In this document: positions 1-6,049 of the stretch, piece after piece | Layout: each line of letters begins with the position of its first letter | How positions within the stretch are numbered: position 1 is the stretch's first letter | NCBI GenBank assembly: GCA_018268695.1 | Contig: JAFDWD010000140.1 | Span: forward strand, 1 to 25,158 | Length of the DNA stretch: 25,158 bases | Reading direction: 5' to 3' | Origin: Actinomycetota bacterium | GTDB taxonomy: Bacteria; Actinomycetota; Thermoleophilia; Solirubrobacterales; 70-9 | The notes under the pieces: model-generated | Told to the model about the DNA's origin: nothing | The model's input: only the letters and a program-made list of their open reading frames with translations | Database searches by the model: none | Program-made: the position numbers and the translations under genes

Positions 1-1
1 C

Positions 2-199
2 ACCGACCTGCTCGCCGACTCCGCCCTCGCCTCCGACGCCTCCTTCCCCTTCGCCGACGGCCCCGAGCTCGGCATCAAAGCCGGCGTCACCGCCGTGATC
101 CAGCCCGGCGGCTCGATCCGCGACGACGAGGTCGTCGAGGCCTGCGACCTCCTCGGCGTCGCGATGGTCTTCACGCACCATCGCCACTTCCGGCACTAG
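2..199 (+). CDS. purH: PurH C-terminus (AICAR formyltransferase / IMP cyclohydrolase), partial
   Basis: Only the last 65 codons are in the window; the 5' end lies outside. PurH carries out the last two steps of de novo IMP synthesis in the cytoplasm: formylation of AICAR by 10-formyl-THF, then ring closure. The visible part holds the conserved end of the transformylase domain: a '[20 protein letters not shown]' stretch, then '[10 protein letters not shown]', then the family's typical terminus '[14 protein letters not shown]' directly before a TAG stop. The match to the family end is close and the frame is open throughout. No terminator is clear downstream; a short CGGGG/CCCCG hairpin at 231-246 has no T-tract. 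A TTGACA -35-like hexamer at 212-217 may belong to the next gene, but I see no good -10. Confidence 0.93.
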   Translation, partial: TDLLADSALASDASFPFADGPELGIKAGVTAVIQPGGSIRDDEVVEACDLLGVAMVFTHHRHFRH

Positions 200-251
200 C
201 CGGGCGTTCGCTTGACAGCGGCGCTCCGGACGGGGAAGCTGCCCCGCCGAG

Positions 252-1514
252 ATGACCGTCCGCCGCCTGATCGCCCTGCTCGCCGTCGCCCTGCCGCTCG
301 CCTTCGCGGCCTCGGCACACGCCTACGTGTACTGGGGCGATCCGCAGGCGGGGACGATCGGCCGGGCGAACCTGGACGGGACGAACCTGACCGACTCATT
401 CATCCACACCGGCGGTTCGCCGCTGCAGTTGGCGATCAACTCCTCCTACATCTACTGGGCCAACGAACCGGGAGGGGCGATCGGCCGCGCCAAACTTGAT
501 GGCACCCAGGTCGAACCTGCCTTCATCACGGGCATCGGCAAACCAACCGGCGTCGCCGTCAGCTCCGAATACATCTTCTGGTCGACCGTCGCGGGAAGCA
601 TCGGTCGCGCGAAGCTTGACGGCACTGAACCGAAACCGAGCCTGATCACCGGCGTCGGTGTGCCGTGTGGCGTCGCCGTCGACAGCGGCAGCGTCTACTG
701 GCAGAGCAACGTCGCCCTGAAAGGGGTCATCGGACGGGCCCCGTTCACCGGCATCTCCCCTCAGCTGGAATTCGTAAAAGAAACCGGCTCGGCAGGGGCC
801 TGTGGCGTCGCCGCCAACAGCGCCAACATCTTCTGGGCGAACACTGGCTTCCTGAGCGCGAACGCCACCGAGATCGGACGAGCGAACGCCAGCGACGGCA
901 AAGCCGTGAACCCCAGCCTCATCGGCGATGCGAACGGTCCGTGCGGAGTCGCCGTATTCGGCACCCAGCTCTATTGGCCCAACAAGGGGAACTCGACCAT
1001 CGCACGGGCGAACACGGACGGCACTGCCGTGAACGAGAGCCTGATCAACGTCGGGGCGGGCGAAATCTGCGGCATCGCCGTCGACTCGCTCTCCTCGCCG
1101 GTCACTCCTCCGCCCTCAGGCGAACCGGGGCCGGGCCCGGGCTCCGGCGGTGCAACCGGCTCCGGCTCGGGTACCAGCCCCACTCCCACGCCGCCGGCCC
1201 CCACTCCGGGCAGCATCCGCGTGCGCAAGGTCGTCTACGACAAGAAGCACGGCACCGCGCGGATCAGCCTGGCGACGAATGAGGCGGGCGCCGTGTCGGT
1301 CACCGGCAAAGGCCTGGCGTCGGCCAAGGCGTCGGCGTCGGGCGCGGAAGCCGTGGTCGTCACCGTCAAGGCGAGCCGGGCGAAGCGCGCCACGTTGAAG
1401 GTGACCGGGAAGCTGGCGACGAAGGCGACCGTCAACTTCGCACCGAGCAACGGTGGTGCGGCCGCGCGGATCGAACGGGCGCTGACGCTGCGGCGAATTA
1501 GTCCCGCTAATTGA
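252..1514 (+). CDS. Secreted YWTD-like beta-propeller protein
   Basis: A 420-residue predicted extracellular protein of unknown ligand. Residues 1-24 form a signal peptide: MTVRR, a hydrophobic core, and an 'ASAHA' cleavage site. Residues 25-275 hold about six blade-like repeats of 40-45 residues with the pattern Y-(I/V)-(Y/F)-W...G-x-IGRA-x-LDGT...SLI-x-G-x-G-x-P-x-G-VAV, which resembles LDL-receptor YWTD propellers. A Pro/Gly/Ser-rich linker (about 280-320) leads to a C-terminal beta-rich domain rich in Lys, Ala and Thr (about 322-420). Such proteins usually bind ligands or structure the cell surface and have no catalytic motif. The start is the ATG before the signal peptide; no strong Shine-Dalgarno is present. 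The stop codon lies inside the -35 element of the downstream MarR promoter. A function cannot be assigned from sequence alone. Confidence 0.85.
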   Translation: MTVRRLIALLAVALPLAFAASAHAYVYWGDPQAGTIGRANLDGTNLTDSFIHTGGSPLQLAINSSYIYWANEPGGAIGRAKLDGTQVEPAFITGIGKPTGVAVSSEYIFWSTVAGSIGRAKLDGTEPKPSLITGVGVPCGVAVDSGSVYWQSNVALKGVIGRAPFTGISPQLEFVKETGSAGACGVAANSANIFWANTGFLSANATEIGRANASDGKAVNPSLIGDANGPCGVAVFGTQLYWPNKGNSTIARANTDGTAVNESLINVGAGEICGIAVDSLSSPVTPPPSGEPGPGPGSGGATGSGSGTSPTPTPPAPTPGSIRVRKVVYDKKHGTARISLATNEAGAVSVTGKGLASAKASASGAEAVVVTVKASRAKRATLKVTGKLATKATVNFAPSNGGAAARIERALTLRRISPAN

Positions 1515-1539
1515 CCGTCAACTTAGTTGACGTTATTCT
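1511..1539 (+). promoter_or_regulatory. Promoter of the MarR gene
   Basis: TTGACC (1511-1516) and TATTCT (1534-1539) are separated by exactly 17 nt and match sigma70-like -35 and -10 elements (5/6 and 4/6; the -10 also fits TANNNT). Transcription would start near 1546, giving a leader of about 24 nt with a good Shine-Dalgarno (GAGAGGAG, about 1555-1562) before the ATG at 1570. The -35 overlaps the stop codon of the upstream propeller gene. Inferred from spacing and consensus only. Confidence 0.6.
1516..1532. promoter_or_regulatory. MarR-type operator (inverted repeat)
   Basis: CGTCAAC-TTA-GTTGACG is a perfect 7-bp inverted repeat with a 3-bp centre. The AGTTGAC/GTCAACT core is typical of MarR-family operators. 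It sits between the -35 and -10 of the MarR promoter, so a bound dimer would block RNA polymerase. Autorepression by the adjacent gene product is the obvious inference. Confidence 0.7.
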
Positions 1540-1569
1540 ACGCCCCTCAATCACGAGAGGAGCGGGGCG

Positions 1570-2049
1570 ATGGCGGACGAGGTGCGCACCGAGGGGCATG
1601 ACGAGGAGCGCTGGTACGAGGATCTGGTCCTCCCCGTGCTGCTGCACGCCGGGCGAATGACCTACGGGCGGGCAATCCGCGAGGGGTATGCGGAGGCCGG
1701 CCTCGACGACATTCCCCGGCTCGGGCCGCGGCTGCTCGGCGGGATCAGACGGTTCGGCGGGTCGGTCGGCAGCGTCGGCAACATCGCCAAGGACTTCGGC
1801 ATCTCCAAACAGGCGGCGAGCAAACTCGTCGACGCGCTGGTCGTCCGCGGGTACGTCGAGCGCGGCACCGATCCCGAGGACCGGCGCCGGCTGACGCTCG
1901 AGCTCACCGAGCGCGGGCGCGAGGCGGCCGACATCGGCTGGGCCGCAAGCGACCGCATCGACCGCGAACTGGAGGAGTCCGTCGGCGCCGAGGCGGTCGC
2001 CCAGATGCGCAAGACCGTCGGGGCCCTGGTCGCCCTGCGCGGCCATTGA
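1570..2049 (+). CDS. MarR-family transcriptional regulator
   Basis: A 159-residue winged-helix regulator, normal MarR length. Residues 67-95 form the helix-turn-helix ('VGNIAKDFGISKQAASKLVD', then 'ALVVRGYVERG'), followed by the wing with the signature D-P-E-D-R-R-R (101-107) and 'LTLELTERGRE'. MarR proteins act as dimers that release DNA when they bind small phenolic or oxidised ligands. The start ATG is preceded by GAGAGGAG at 7-8 nt. The promoter carries a matching inverted repeat (1516-1532), so autorepression is likely. The SDR gene downstream, same strand after a 128-bp gap, is a possible second target; the long inverted repeat at 2075-2119 has a different sequence and is not an obvious site for the same protein. 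The ligand is unknown. Confidence 0.9.
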   Translation: MADEVRTEGHDEERWYEDLVLPVLLHAGRMTYGRAIREGYAEAGLDDIPRLGPRLLGGIRRFGGSVGSVGNIAKDFGISKQAASKLVDALVVRGYVERGTDPEDRRRLTLELTERGREAADIGWAASDRIDRELEESVGAEAVAQMRKTVGALVALRGH

Positions 2050-2074
2050 GGCCCGCCGATCCCGCGCCACGCCA

Positions 2075-2119
2075 CCAGCTGTTCCCTATGCCCGTATATC
2101 GGCCATAAGGAACAGCTGG
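2075..2119. repeat. Long imperfect inverted repeat between the MarR and SDR genes
   Basis: Arms CCAGCTGTTCCCTATG (2075-2090) and CATAAGGAACAGCTGG (2104-2119) pair over 16 positions with one mismatch; the first 11 bp are perfect. The 13-nt centre, CCCGTATATCGGC, is itself partly symmetrical. There is no downstream T-tract, so a standard intrinsic terminator is not supported. It could be a terminator hairpin of a GC-rich genome, an mRNA 3'-end stabiliser for the MarR gene, or an operator upstream of the SDR gene. Confidence 0.7.
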
Positions 2120-2177
2120 GCGACGGTCAGGCTCCCGCGGGGGCCAGGCCGGCGAACGGTCGATTAGGCTCCCGCGC

Positions 2178-3005
2178 ATGGGAGCGTTTACGGGAAAGAC
2201 CATGATCGTGTCGGGGGGCAGTCGCGGGATCGGGTTGGCGATCGCGCTGAAGGTGGCCGCCGACGGAGCCAACGTCGCACTGCTGGCGAAGACCGCCGAG
2301 CCGCATCCGAAGCTGGAGGGGACGATCTTCACCGCGGCCGAACAGATCGAGACCGCCGGCGGCAAGGCGCTGCCGATCGTCGGCGACGTGCGCGACGACG
2401 CGATGGTGGAGGACGCGGTGGCGAAGACCGTGGAGGCCTTCGGCGGCATCGATATCGTCCTCAACAACGCCAGCGCGATCGACCTCAGCCGCACGCCCGA
2501 CATCAGGATGAAGAGCTACGACCTGATGCAGGACATCAACTGCCGCGGCACCTTCCTGCTGTCGAAGACCTGCATCCTGCACCTGCGCGAGGCCGAGAAC
2601 CCGCACATCCTCACCCTCTCGCCGCCGCTCAACCTCAATCCGCGCTGGGCCGGCGCCAACCTGGCCTACACGATCGCGAAGTACGGGATGAGCACCGTCA
2701 CCCTCGGGCTGGCGGAGGAGCTGAAGGAGGACGGCATCGCCGCCAACTCGCTCTGGCCGCGCACGATCATCGCCACCGCCGCCGTCCAGAACCTGCTCGG
2801 CGGGGACGAGGCGATGCGGCGCTCCCGCTCCCCCGAGATCATGGCCGACGCCGCCGGCGCGATCCTCGCCCGCCCGAGCCGCGAGGCGACCGGGAACTTC
2901 TACATCGACGACGAGGTCCTGGCCGAAGAGGGCGTCACCGACCTCTCGGCCTACGGCCCCGCCGACAGCTCCGACCTCCAGCTCGACATCTTCCTCGACG
3001 CCTGA
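2178..3005 (+). CDS. HSDL2-like short-chain dehydrogenase/reductase
   Basis: A 275-residue classical SDR, predicted cytoplasmic NAD(P)-dependent oxidoreductase. It has the nucleotide-binding motif S-G-G-S-R-G-I-G (12-19), D70 in 'VGDVRDD', the N-N-A-S motif (96-99), and catalytic Ser148 and Tyr164-x3-Lys168 in 'YTIAKYGM'. Whole stretches ('KTAEPHPKLEGTIFTAAEQI', 'GGKALP', 'LSPPLNLNPRW', 'NSLWPRT', 'GNFYIDDEVLAEEGV') match the SDR domain of the HSDL2 family. It lacks the SCP2 sterol-carrier domain of animal HSDL2, as bacterial members do. The substrate is unknown; an acyl or steroid-like hydroxy compound is a family-based guess. No Shine-Dalgarno precedes the ATG, but a TAGGCT -10-like element (2165-2170) lies 7 nt upstream, so the message may be leaderless. 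Confidence 0.9.
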   Translation: MGAFTGKTMIVSGGSRGIGLAIALKVAADGANVALLAKTAEPHPKLEGTIFTAAEQIETAGGKALPIVGDVRDDAMVEDAVAKTVEAFGGIDIVLNNASAIDLSRTPDIRMKSYDLMQDINCRGTFLLSKTCILHLREAENPHILTLSPPLNLNPRWAGANLAYTIAKYGMSTVTLGLAEELKEDGIAANSLWPRTIIATAAVQNLLGGDEAMRRSRSPEIMADAAGAILARPSREATGNFYIDDEVLAEEGVTDLSAYGPADSSDLQLDIFLDA

Positions 3006-3033
3006 GCGCCAGCGCCAGGCGCGCCGTCGCCGC

Positions 3034-3654
3034 TCAGCGGCGGTAGACGAGGTGGGTCACGTGGGGCGTGGTGCGGCTCGCGACGGGCTTCAGCTTGATC
3101 GGCCCGACGCCGTCGAACATCCGCTCTCCTCCGCCCGCGACGAACGGCGCCACGTGCAGGCGGAGCTCGTCGATCAGCCCGGCCGCCAGGTACTGATTCG
3201 TCGTCGACGGCCCGCCGGCGATCGAGACGTCGCGGGTCCCCGCCGCCTCGCGGGCGCGCGCCAGCGCCGCCTCGATCCCGTCGGTGACGAAGTGGAAAAC
3301 CGTGCCGCCGTCCATCTCGACGCTCTCGCGCGGGCGATGGGCGAGGACGAAGACGGGTGCGTGGTAGGGCGGGTCGGCGCCCCACCAGCCGCGCCATCCG
3401 AGGTCCCACTCGCCACGGTCGGGACCGAACATGTGGCGCCCCATGATGTAGGCGCCGGCCTTGGTGATCGCCGCCCGCTCCTCGGCGTTTTCCTCGGCGT
3501 GGTCGAACATCCAGCCGTGGAGCCGGTCCGGATCCATATCGCCGAACGGCCTGTCGGCGCTCTGGCCCACGCCGGACCCGAAGCCGTCGAGCGTGATCGT
3601 CATGTCCGCGGTGACCTCGGGCATCGGTGCGCTCACCTGCTGTGATTCGCTCAT
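3034..3654 (-). CDS. Dihydrofolate reductase / RibD C-terminal family protein
   Basis: A 206-residue protein of the bacterial DHFR-like (RibD_C) family, predicted to be an NADPH-dependent reductase of unknown substrate; the family is wide and mostly not true DHFR. Visible features are the N-terminal strand 'MTITLDGFGSG', 'ITKAGAYIMGRHMFG' (the R/M-G-R-x-T/M-F-type motif), 'APVFVLAHRPRESVEMDGG', the glycine-rich cofactor motif 'VSIAGGPSTTNQYLAAGLID' and 'ELRLHVAPFVAGGGERMFDG'. The start ATG at 3654 has a good GGAGGG ribosome site 5 nt upstream. It converges with the SDR gene (28-bp gap) and is head-to-head with the CYTH reading frame. A gene of this type often works in detoxification or pterin/flavin side reactions, but nothing here fixes that. 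Confidence 0.88.
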   Translation of the reverse strand: MSESQQVSAPMPEVTADMTITLDGFGSGVGQSADRPFGDMDPDRLHGWMFDHAEENAEERAAITKAGAYIMGRHMFGPDRGEWDLGWRGWWGADPPYHAPVFVLAHRPRESVEMDGGTVFHFVTDGIEAALARAREAAGTRDVSIAGGPSTTNQYLAAGLIDELRLHVAPFVAGGGERMFDGVGPIKLKPVASRTTPHVTHLVYRR

Positions 3655-4060
3655 GGGACCCTCCTACCCTCCGCGGAGAAATCTAGAGCTGAAGGCGAGG
3701 GACCGCGCTCCGGCGCGATCCCTCGCGGCCTGCCTGGCGCTCGGCGCCGAGGACAAAGGGACGCTGACGCAGCGGGATACCTACTTCGGCGTCCCGCGGG
3801 GGCGGCTGAAGCTGCGCGAGGAACCCGGCGTCCCCGCGACCTTGATCGCCTACGAGCGCCCGGATCAGTCGGGGAGCAAGGAGAGCCGCTACCGCCTGGT
3901 CGAGGTCCGCGAGCCCGCCGCGATGCGCGCCGCGCTCGAGAGCGAGAATCCGGCTCGGTTCGCCTCGCTGCTCGACGCGCTGCGCCTCGCCCTCGACATC
4001 CGTGACGAGGATCTGGTCCGAGCGAGCTACTCGGACCTCCTCCTCGAGCCCTCGACCTAG
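3653..4060 (+). pseudogene. CYTH-domain (adenylate cyclase class IV/thiamine triphosphatase) gene with internal deletion
   Basis: The frame encodes 'RNLELKARD' near the N-terminus, the CYTH substrate-binding motif (E-x-E-x-K with the first Glu replaced), then 'QRDTYFGVPRGRLKLREEP', 'LIAYERPD', 'SKESRYRLVEV', all normal early CYTH strands. After 'REPAAMRAALE' it jumps to a typical C-terminus, 'IRDEDLVRASYSDLLLE'. The middle of the fold, where the family has a K-x-R-x-(L/Y) strand and an R-I-H-L-D-x-V...L-G-x-F-x-E-(L/I)-E core, is absent, roughly 40 residues. Those strands hold metal- and phosphate-binding residues, so activity is unlikely. The only upstream ATG (3653) overlaps the start codon of the opposite gene and has no Shine-Dalgarno; no GTG/TTG start was found between it and the domain. 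The frame stays open, so this is either a fresh in-frame deletion or an odd short variant. Confidence 0.6.
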
Positions 4061-4908
4061 GGCGCCGTGTAGGCCCAGGTGCCGCGCAGCAGGCCGTTGA
4101 ACTGGTTGCTGCGCCAGGTCATCACGCCGCTCACCGGGCCGGCGTAGGTCGAGCCAGGCATGGTCGAGATGAACGATTCGAAGCTCATGCCTTCGTTGAA
4201 GGACTGGTAGACGCACATGTAGGTCGGGGCCGCCTGGCCGGGGCCGGGGCATTCGGTCGTCCCCGGGGCGCCTTCGGCGAGGACTTTGATGTGACCTTCG
4301 TGCACCGATTCCGGCAGGTGCGGCCAGAACTGCACGAGAACCGTGCCAGCTTCGCCGTTCCCGGCGGCGGCGATGTAGTCACCCGCCTCGGTCTGTCCCG
4401 GCTGGAGGACGGAGCCCGCGGTGAGGTAGTGGCTCGCCGGCTGTCCCCCGAGTTCTTTGGCATTCTCCGCGGTGTCGGCGGATTTCGCCGTCGCGGCCGA
4501 TTCGGCGGTCGTCGCGGAGTCGGCGGATTTCGCGGACGTCGCGGTTTCGGCGGAGGCAGCGATTTTCGCGCGGTCGGCGAGGGTCGCGGATTCCGCGCTG
4601 ACGGCAGTGAGCGCCCGGTGGGCGGTGTCGGCGTGCTTCACGCTCTCCGGCGTCGAGGTGATCGTCGTCGTGGCGGGCACGCCCCCGACCGGCGCCAGCC
4701 GTTCGCGAACCCCCTGCGCCAGCTTCGCCGCCGTCACCGCATCGTCGGCGACCTTGCCGGTACGGACCGCTTCGGCCTGGATCTGGTCGGTCCCGACGCT
4801 GCCTTTCGGCAAGCTCGTGGCGGCATAGCTCGCCCCACCGAGCGCGATGAAGAGAGCGAGAGACGCGACTACGTTGGCGTAAGTGAGCCGAGGGCGGCGT
4901 GGCTTCAT
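4057..4908 (-). CDS. Secreted/surface protein with LTYANV N-terminus and Ala/Ser/Thr-rich repeats
   Basis: A 283-residue predicted exported protein of unknown function. The start at 4908 is chosen because GGAGG lies 7 nt upstream and because it gives the family N-terminus 'MKPRRPRLTYANVVASLALF', a positively charged tip followed by a hydrophobic helix and 'GGASYAA'. Next come 'LPKGSVGTDQIQAEAVRTGK' and 'VADDAVTAAKLAQGV', then a low-complexity repeat (about residues 95-155) with the rhythm A-x-S-A-x-x-A-x-(S/T)-A, which could form a coiled coil or fibre-like stalk. The C-terminal part (about 160-283) is globular with several Cys. Its stop codon shares the CTAG tetranucleotide with the convergent CYTH frame. 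A related N-terminus occurs in the gene at 23923-24525, on the other side of the tRNA-Lys gene. Confidence 0.85.
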   Translation of the reverse strand: MKPRRPRLTYANVVASLALFIALGGASYAATSLPKGSVGTDQIQAEAVRTGKVADDAVTAAKLAQGVRERLAPVGGVPATTTITSTPESVKHADTAHRALTAVSAESATLADRAKIAASAETATSAKSADSATTAESAATAKSADTAENAKELGGQPASHYLTAGSVLQPGQTEAGDYIAAAGNGEAGTVLVQFWPHLPESVHEGHIKVLAEGAPGTTECPGPGQAAPTYMCVYQSFNEGMSFESFISTMPGSTYAGPVSGVMTWRSNQFNGLLRGTWAYTAP

Positions 4909-5032
4909 CGAGGTTCCTCCGTTCAAAGTCGATGCTGACCACCCATCGGCAGCGCCGGACGAACCTTTAGACAAGAACGTCGATCAGGACGCGCGGCCAA
5001 GCGAGGACGCGCGAGATCGCAGAAGAAGCTGA

Positions 5033-5075
5033 TGCCCCCGGCGGGACTCGAACCCGCGCCGCGCGGCTTAAAAGG
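5033..5075 (-). repeat. attL-like direct repeat: 3' fragment of tRNA-Lys
   Basis: Forty-three bases identical to 23798-23840, in the same orientation. In tRNA terms the block runs from the discriminator base through the acceptor 3' strand, T-arm, variable loop, anticodon 3' stem, the whole anticodon loop (CTTTTAA) and one more base. Beyond it the two sites differ at once (GAACC here, CCGCC at the intact gene), so this copy has no 5' half and is not a working tRNA. This is what integration by a recombinase that crosses over in the anticodon loop leaves behind. Confidence 0.93.
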
Positions 5076-5217
5076 GAACCAGCCGGTTGGCTGCTAACGG
5101 TGAGCCGTCGACCGATGCCTGCCAGAGCGCCTTGTCCAGCATCTGGATCGGCGCCCCGAACTCCGCCGGAAACTGGAGCTTGAAGGCCGAGCTGGACCGC
5201 TCCTCAGATGAAGGCAC
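5068..5217 (-). CDS. Possible 49-residue ORF ending inside attL
   Basis: A short reading frame starts at GTG 5217 with GGAG five nt upstream and ends at a TAA (5070-5068) that lies inside the tRNA-derived repeat. The predicted peptide has a normal-looking composition, for example 'FKLQFPAEFGAPIQMLDKAL' and 'WQASVDGSPLAANRLVPF' at its end. The same frame stays open further upstream, overlapping the end of the HNH-like gene in another frame. I recognise no family. It could be a real small gene, the tail of a longer one cut by the integration event, or chance. Confidence 0.25.
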   Translation of the reverse strand: MPSSEERSSSAFKLQFPAEFGAPIQMLDKALWQASVDGSPLAANRLVPF

Positions 5218-5233
5218 TTGCGCTCCGCCCAAC

Positions 5234-5677
5234 CTAGGACACGTAGGCCTTACGCACCATTGCGGCCGTCCATTGGTTCGTGCCGTGGGCCGGGGGGACA
5301 GCCTTGCGGTTCAGGGTCTCGGCGATCTCGACGAGGGACCTGCCTTTCGCCAGCAGCGTCCCGATCTGCTTCCGCCGGTTGTAATCCCGCTGGTTGCACT
5401 CCGTGTGGGACAGCCGAACGTTCTCGGGGACGAGGTGCCCGCCGGCCGACTTGAGGGTCGGGTAGTGGTCGGGCGAGGGCGCCCACTTGGTGCGCGTCGT
5501 CGTGACCGGATCGAAGGCGCCACGCCCCTTGTGGTGGTAGCACTGCGGCATCTCGCACTTCAGGGCGAGGAGCTGGCCGCCTTCGGCCATCTGCACGAGA
5601 ACACCCCTGACGCCGAGCCTGCGGAGCTCCTCCGCAACCGATCTATCCGCGCCGCCTCCAGCTGCTGCCGTCGCCAT
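5234..5677 (-). CDS. HNH-like endonuclease with recombinase-like C-terminal helix-turn-helix
   Basis: A 147-residue protein. Cys41-x4-Cys46, Asp70-His71, Asn87, His91 and Cys94-Asn95 fit the spaced residues of an HNH (beta-beta-alpha metal) nuclease with its zinc pair: 'PDHYPTLKSAGGHL', then 'ENVRLSHTECNQRD'. The C-terminus (about 108-146: 'LLAKGRSLVEIAETLNRK', then 'GTNQWTAAMVRKAY') resembles the helix-turn-helix that follows the catalytic part of large serine recombinases and many phage HNH proteins ('IAxxLNxxGIPxPxGxxWxxxxVRxxL'). The ATG at 5677 is preceded by GAAGGG. It lies 372 bp downstream of the five-gene operon and is the gene closest to attL. It may be a defence nuclease or a leftover of the mobility module. 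It has no recombinase catalytic domain. Confidence 0.65.
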   Translation of the reverse strand: MATAAAGGGADRSVAEELRRLGVRGVLVQMAEGGQLLALKCEMPQCYHHKGRGAFDPVTTTRTKWAPSPDHYPTLKSAGGHLVPENVRLSHTECNQRDYNRRKQIGTLLAKGRSLVEIAETLNRKAVPPAHGTNQWTAAMVRKAYVS

Positions 5678-6049
5678 CGAGTCACCCTTCCACGTGTAGT
5701 CGCCCAATCGAGCCTCGTGCATACGTCGCGCAAAAGCGGTGCTTCCGCCGGCCGACGACGTCGCCTCCCAAGCCTTCGCCCGACCAGTATCCCGCAGACA
5801 ATCCAAACGGAATGTCCCTCTCGTCGATGTAGCTAGTGCTTTCGCGCGAAAGCGGCATTCTGCCTTCTGCCGCCCCAGAACGGGGCCGTGGCGACCGGTG
5901 ATCTGCCTTCGGAGCGGTCCGCGGTAGCCAATCCGCATAACGGCTATTCGGCATACAGGGAGCTGGCCGGGCCGTACTCGAAGCTGTGCTCGATCGAGGT
6001 GGCGGAGCTGCGGCGCGAGGCGCCCAGGGCGAAGTCCCGCTCCTTATGC
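5678..6049. other. 372-bp stretch with no confident gene
   Basis: This lies between the large helicase gene and the HNH-like gene. A minus-strand frame (6053-5682) starts at an ATG overlapping the helicase stop, but its first half is very rich in Arg, Ser and Pro, as expected of a shadow frame. A plus-strand frame from GTG 5888 to 6058 gives 56 residues of more normal composition ('NGYSAYRELAGPYSKLCSIE') but has no ribosome site and runs into the helicase stop region. Third-position GC is lower than in the neighbours. The stretch may hold the promoter of the HNH-like gene and a 16-bp palindrome at 5838-5853. Decayed coding sequence is also possible. Confidence 0.5.
5838..5853. repeat. 16-bp perfect palindrome
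   Basis: GCTTTCGCGCGAAAGC has no mismatch and no spacer. It sits 160 bp upstream of the HNH-like gene's start codon, inside the gap without genes. A dimeric regulator or recombinase site is possible. Such a palindrome can also arise by chance in GC-rich DNA. Confidence 0.5.

Noticed and set aside
5033..5075. A second functional tRNA gene at the left border
   Set aside because: Only the 3' part is present; there is no D-arm, 5' acceptor strand or 5' anticodon stem.
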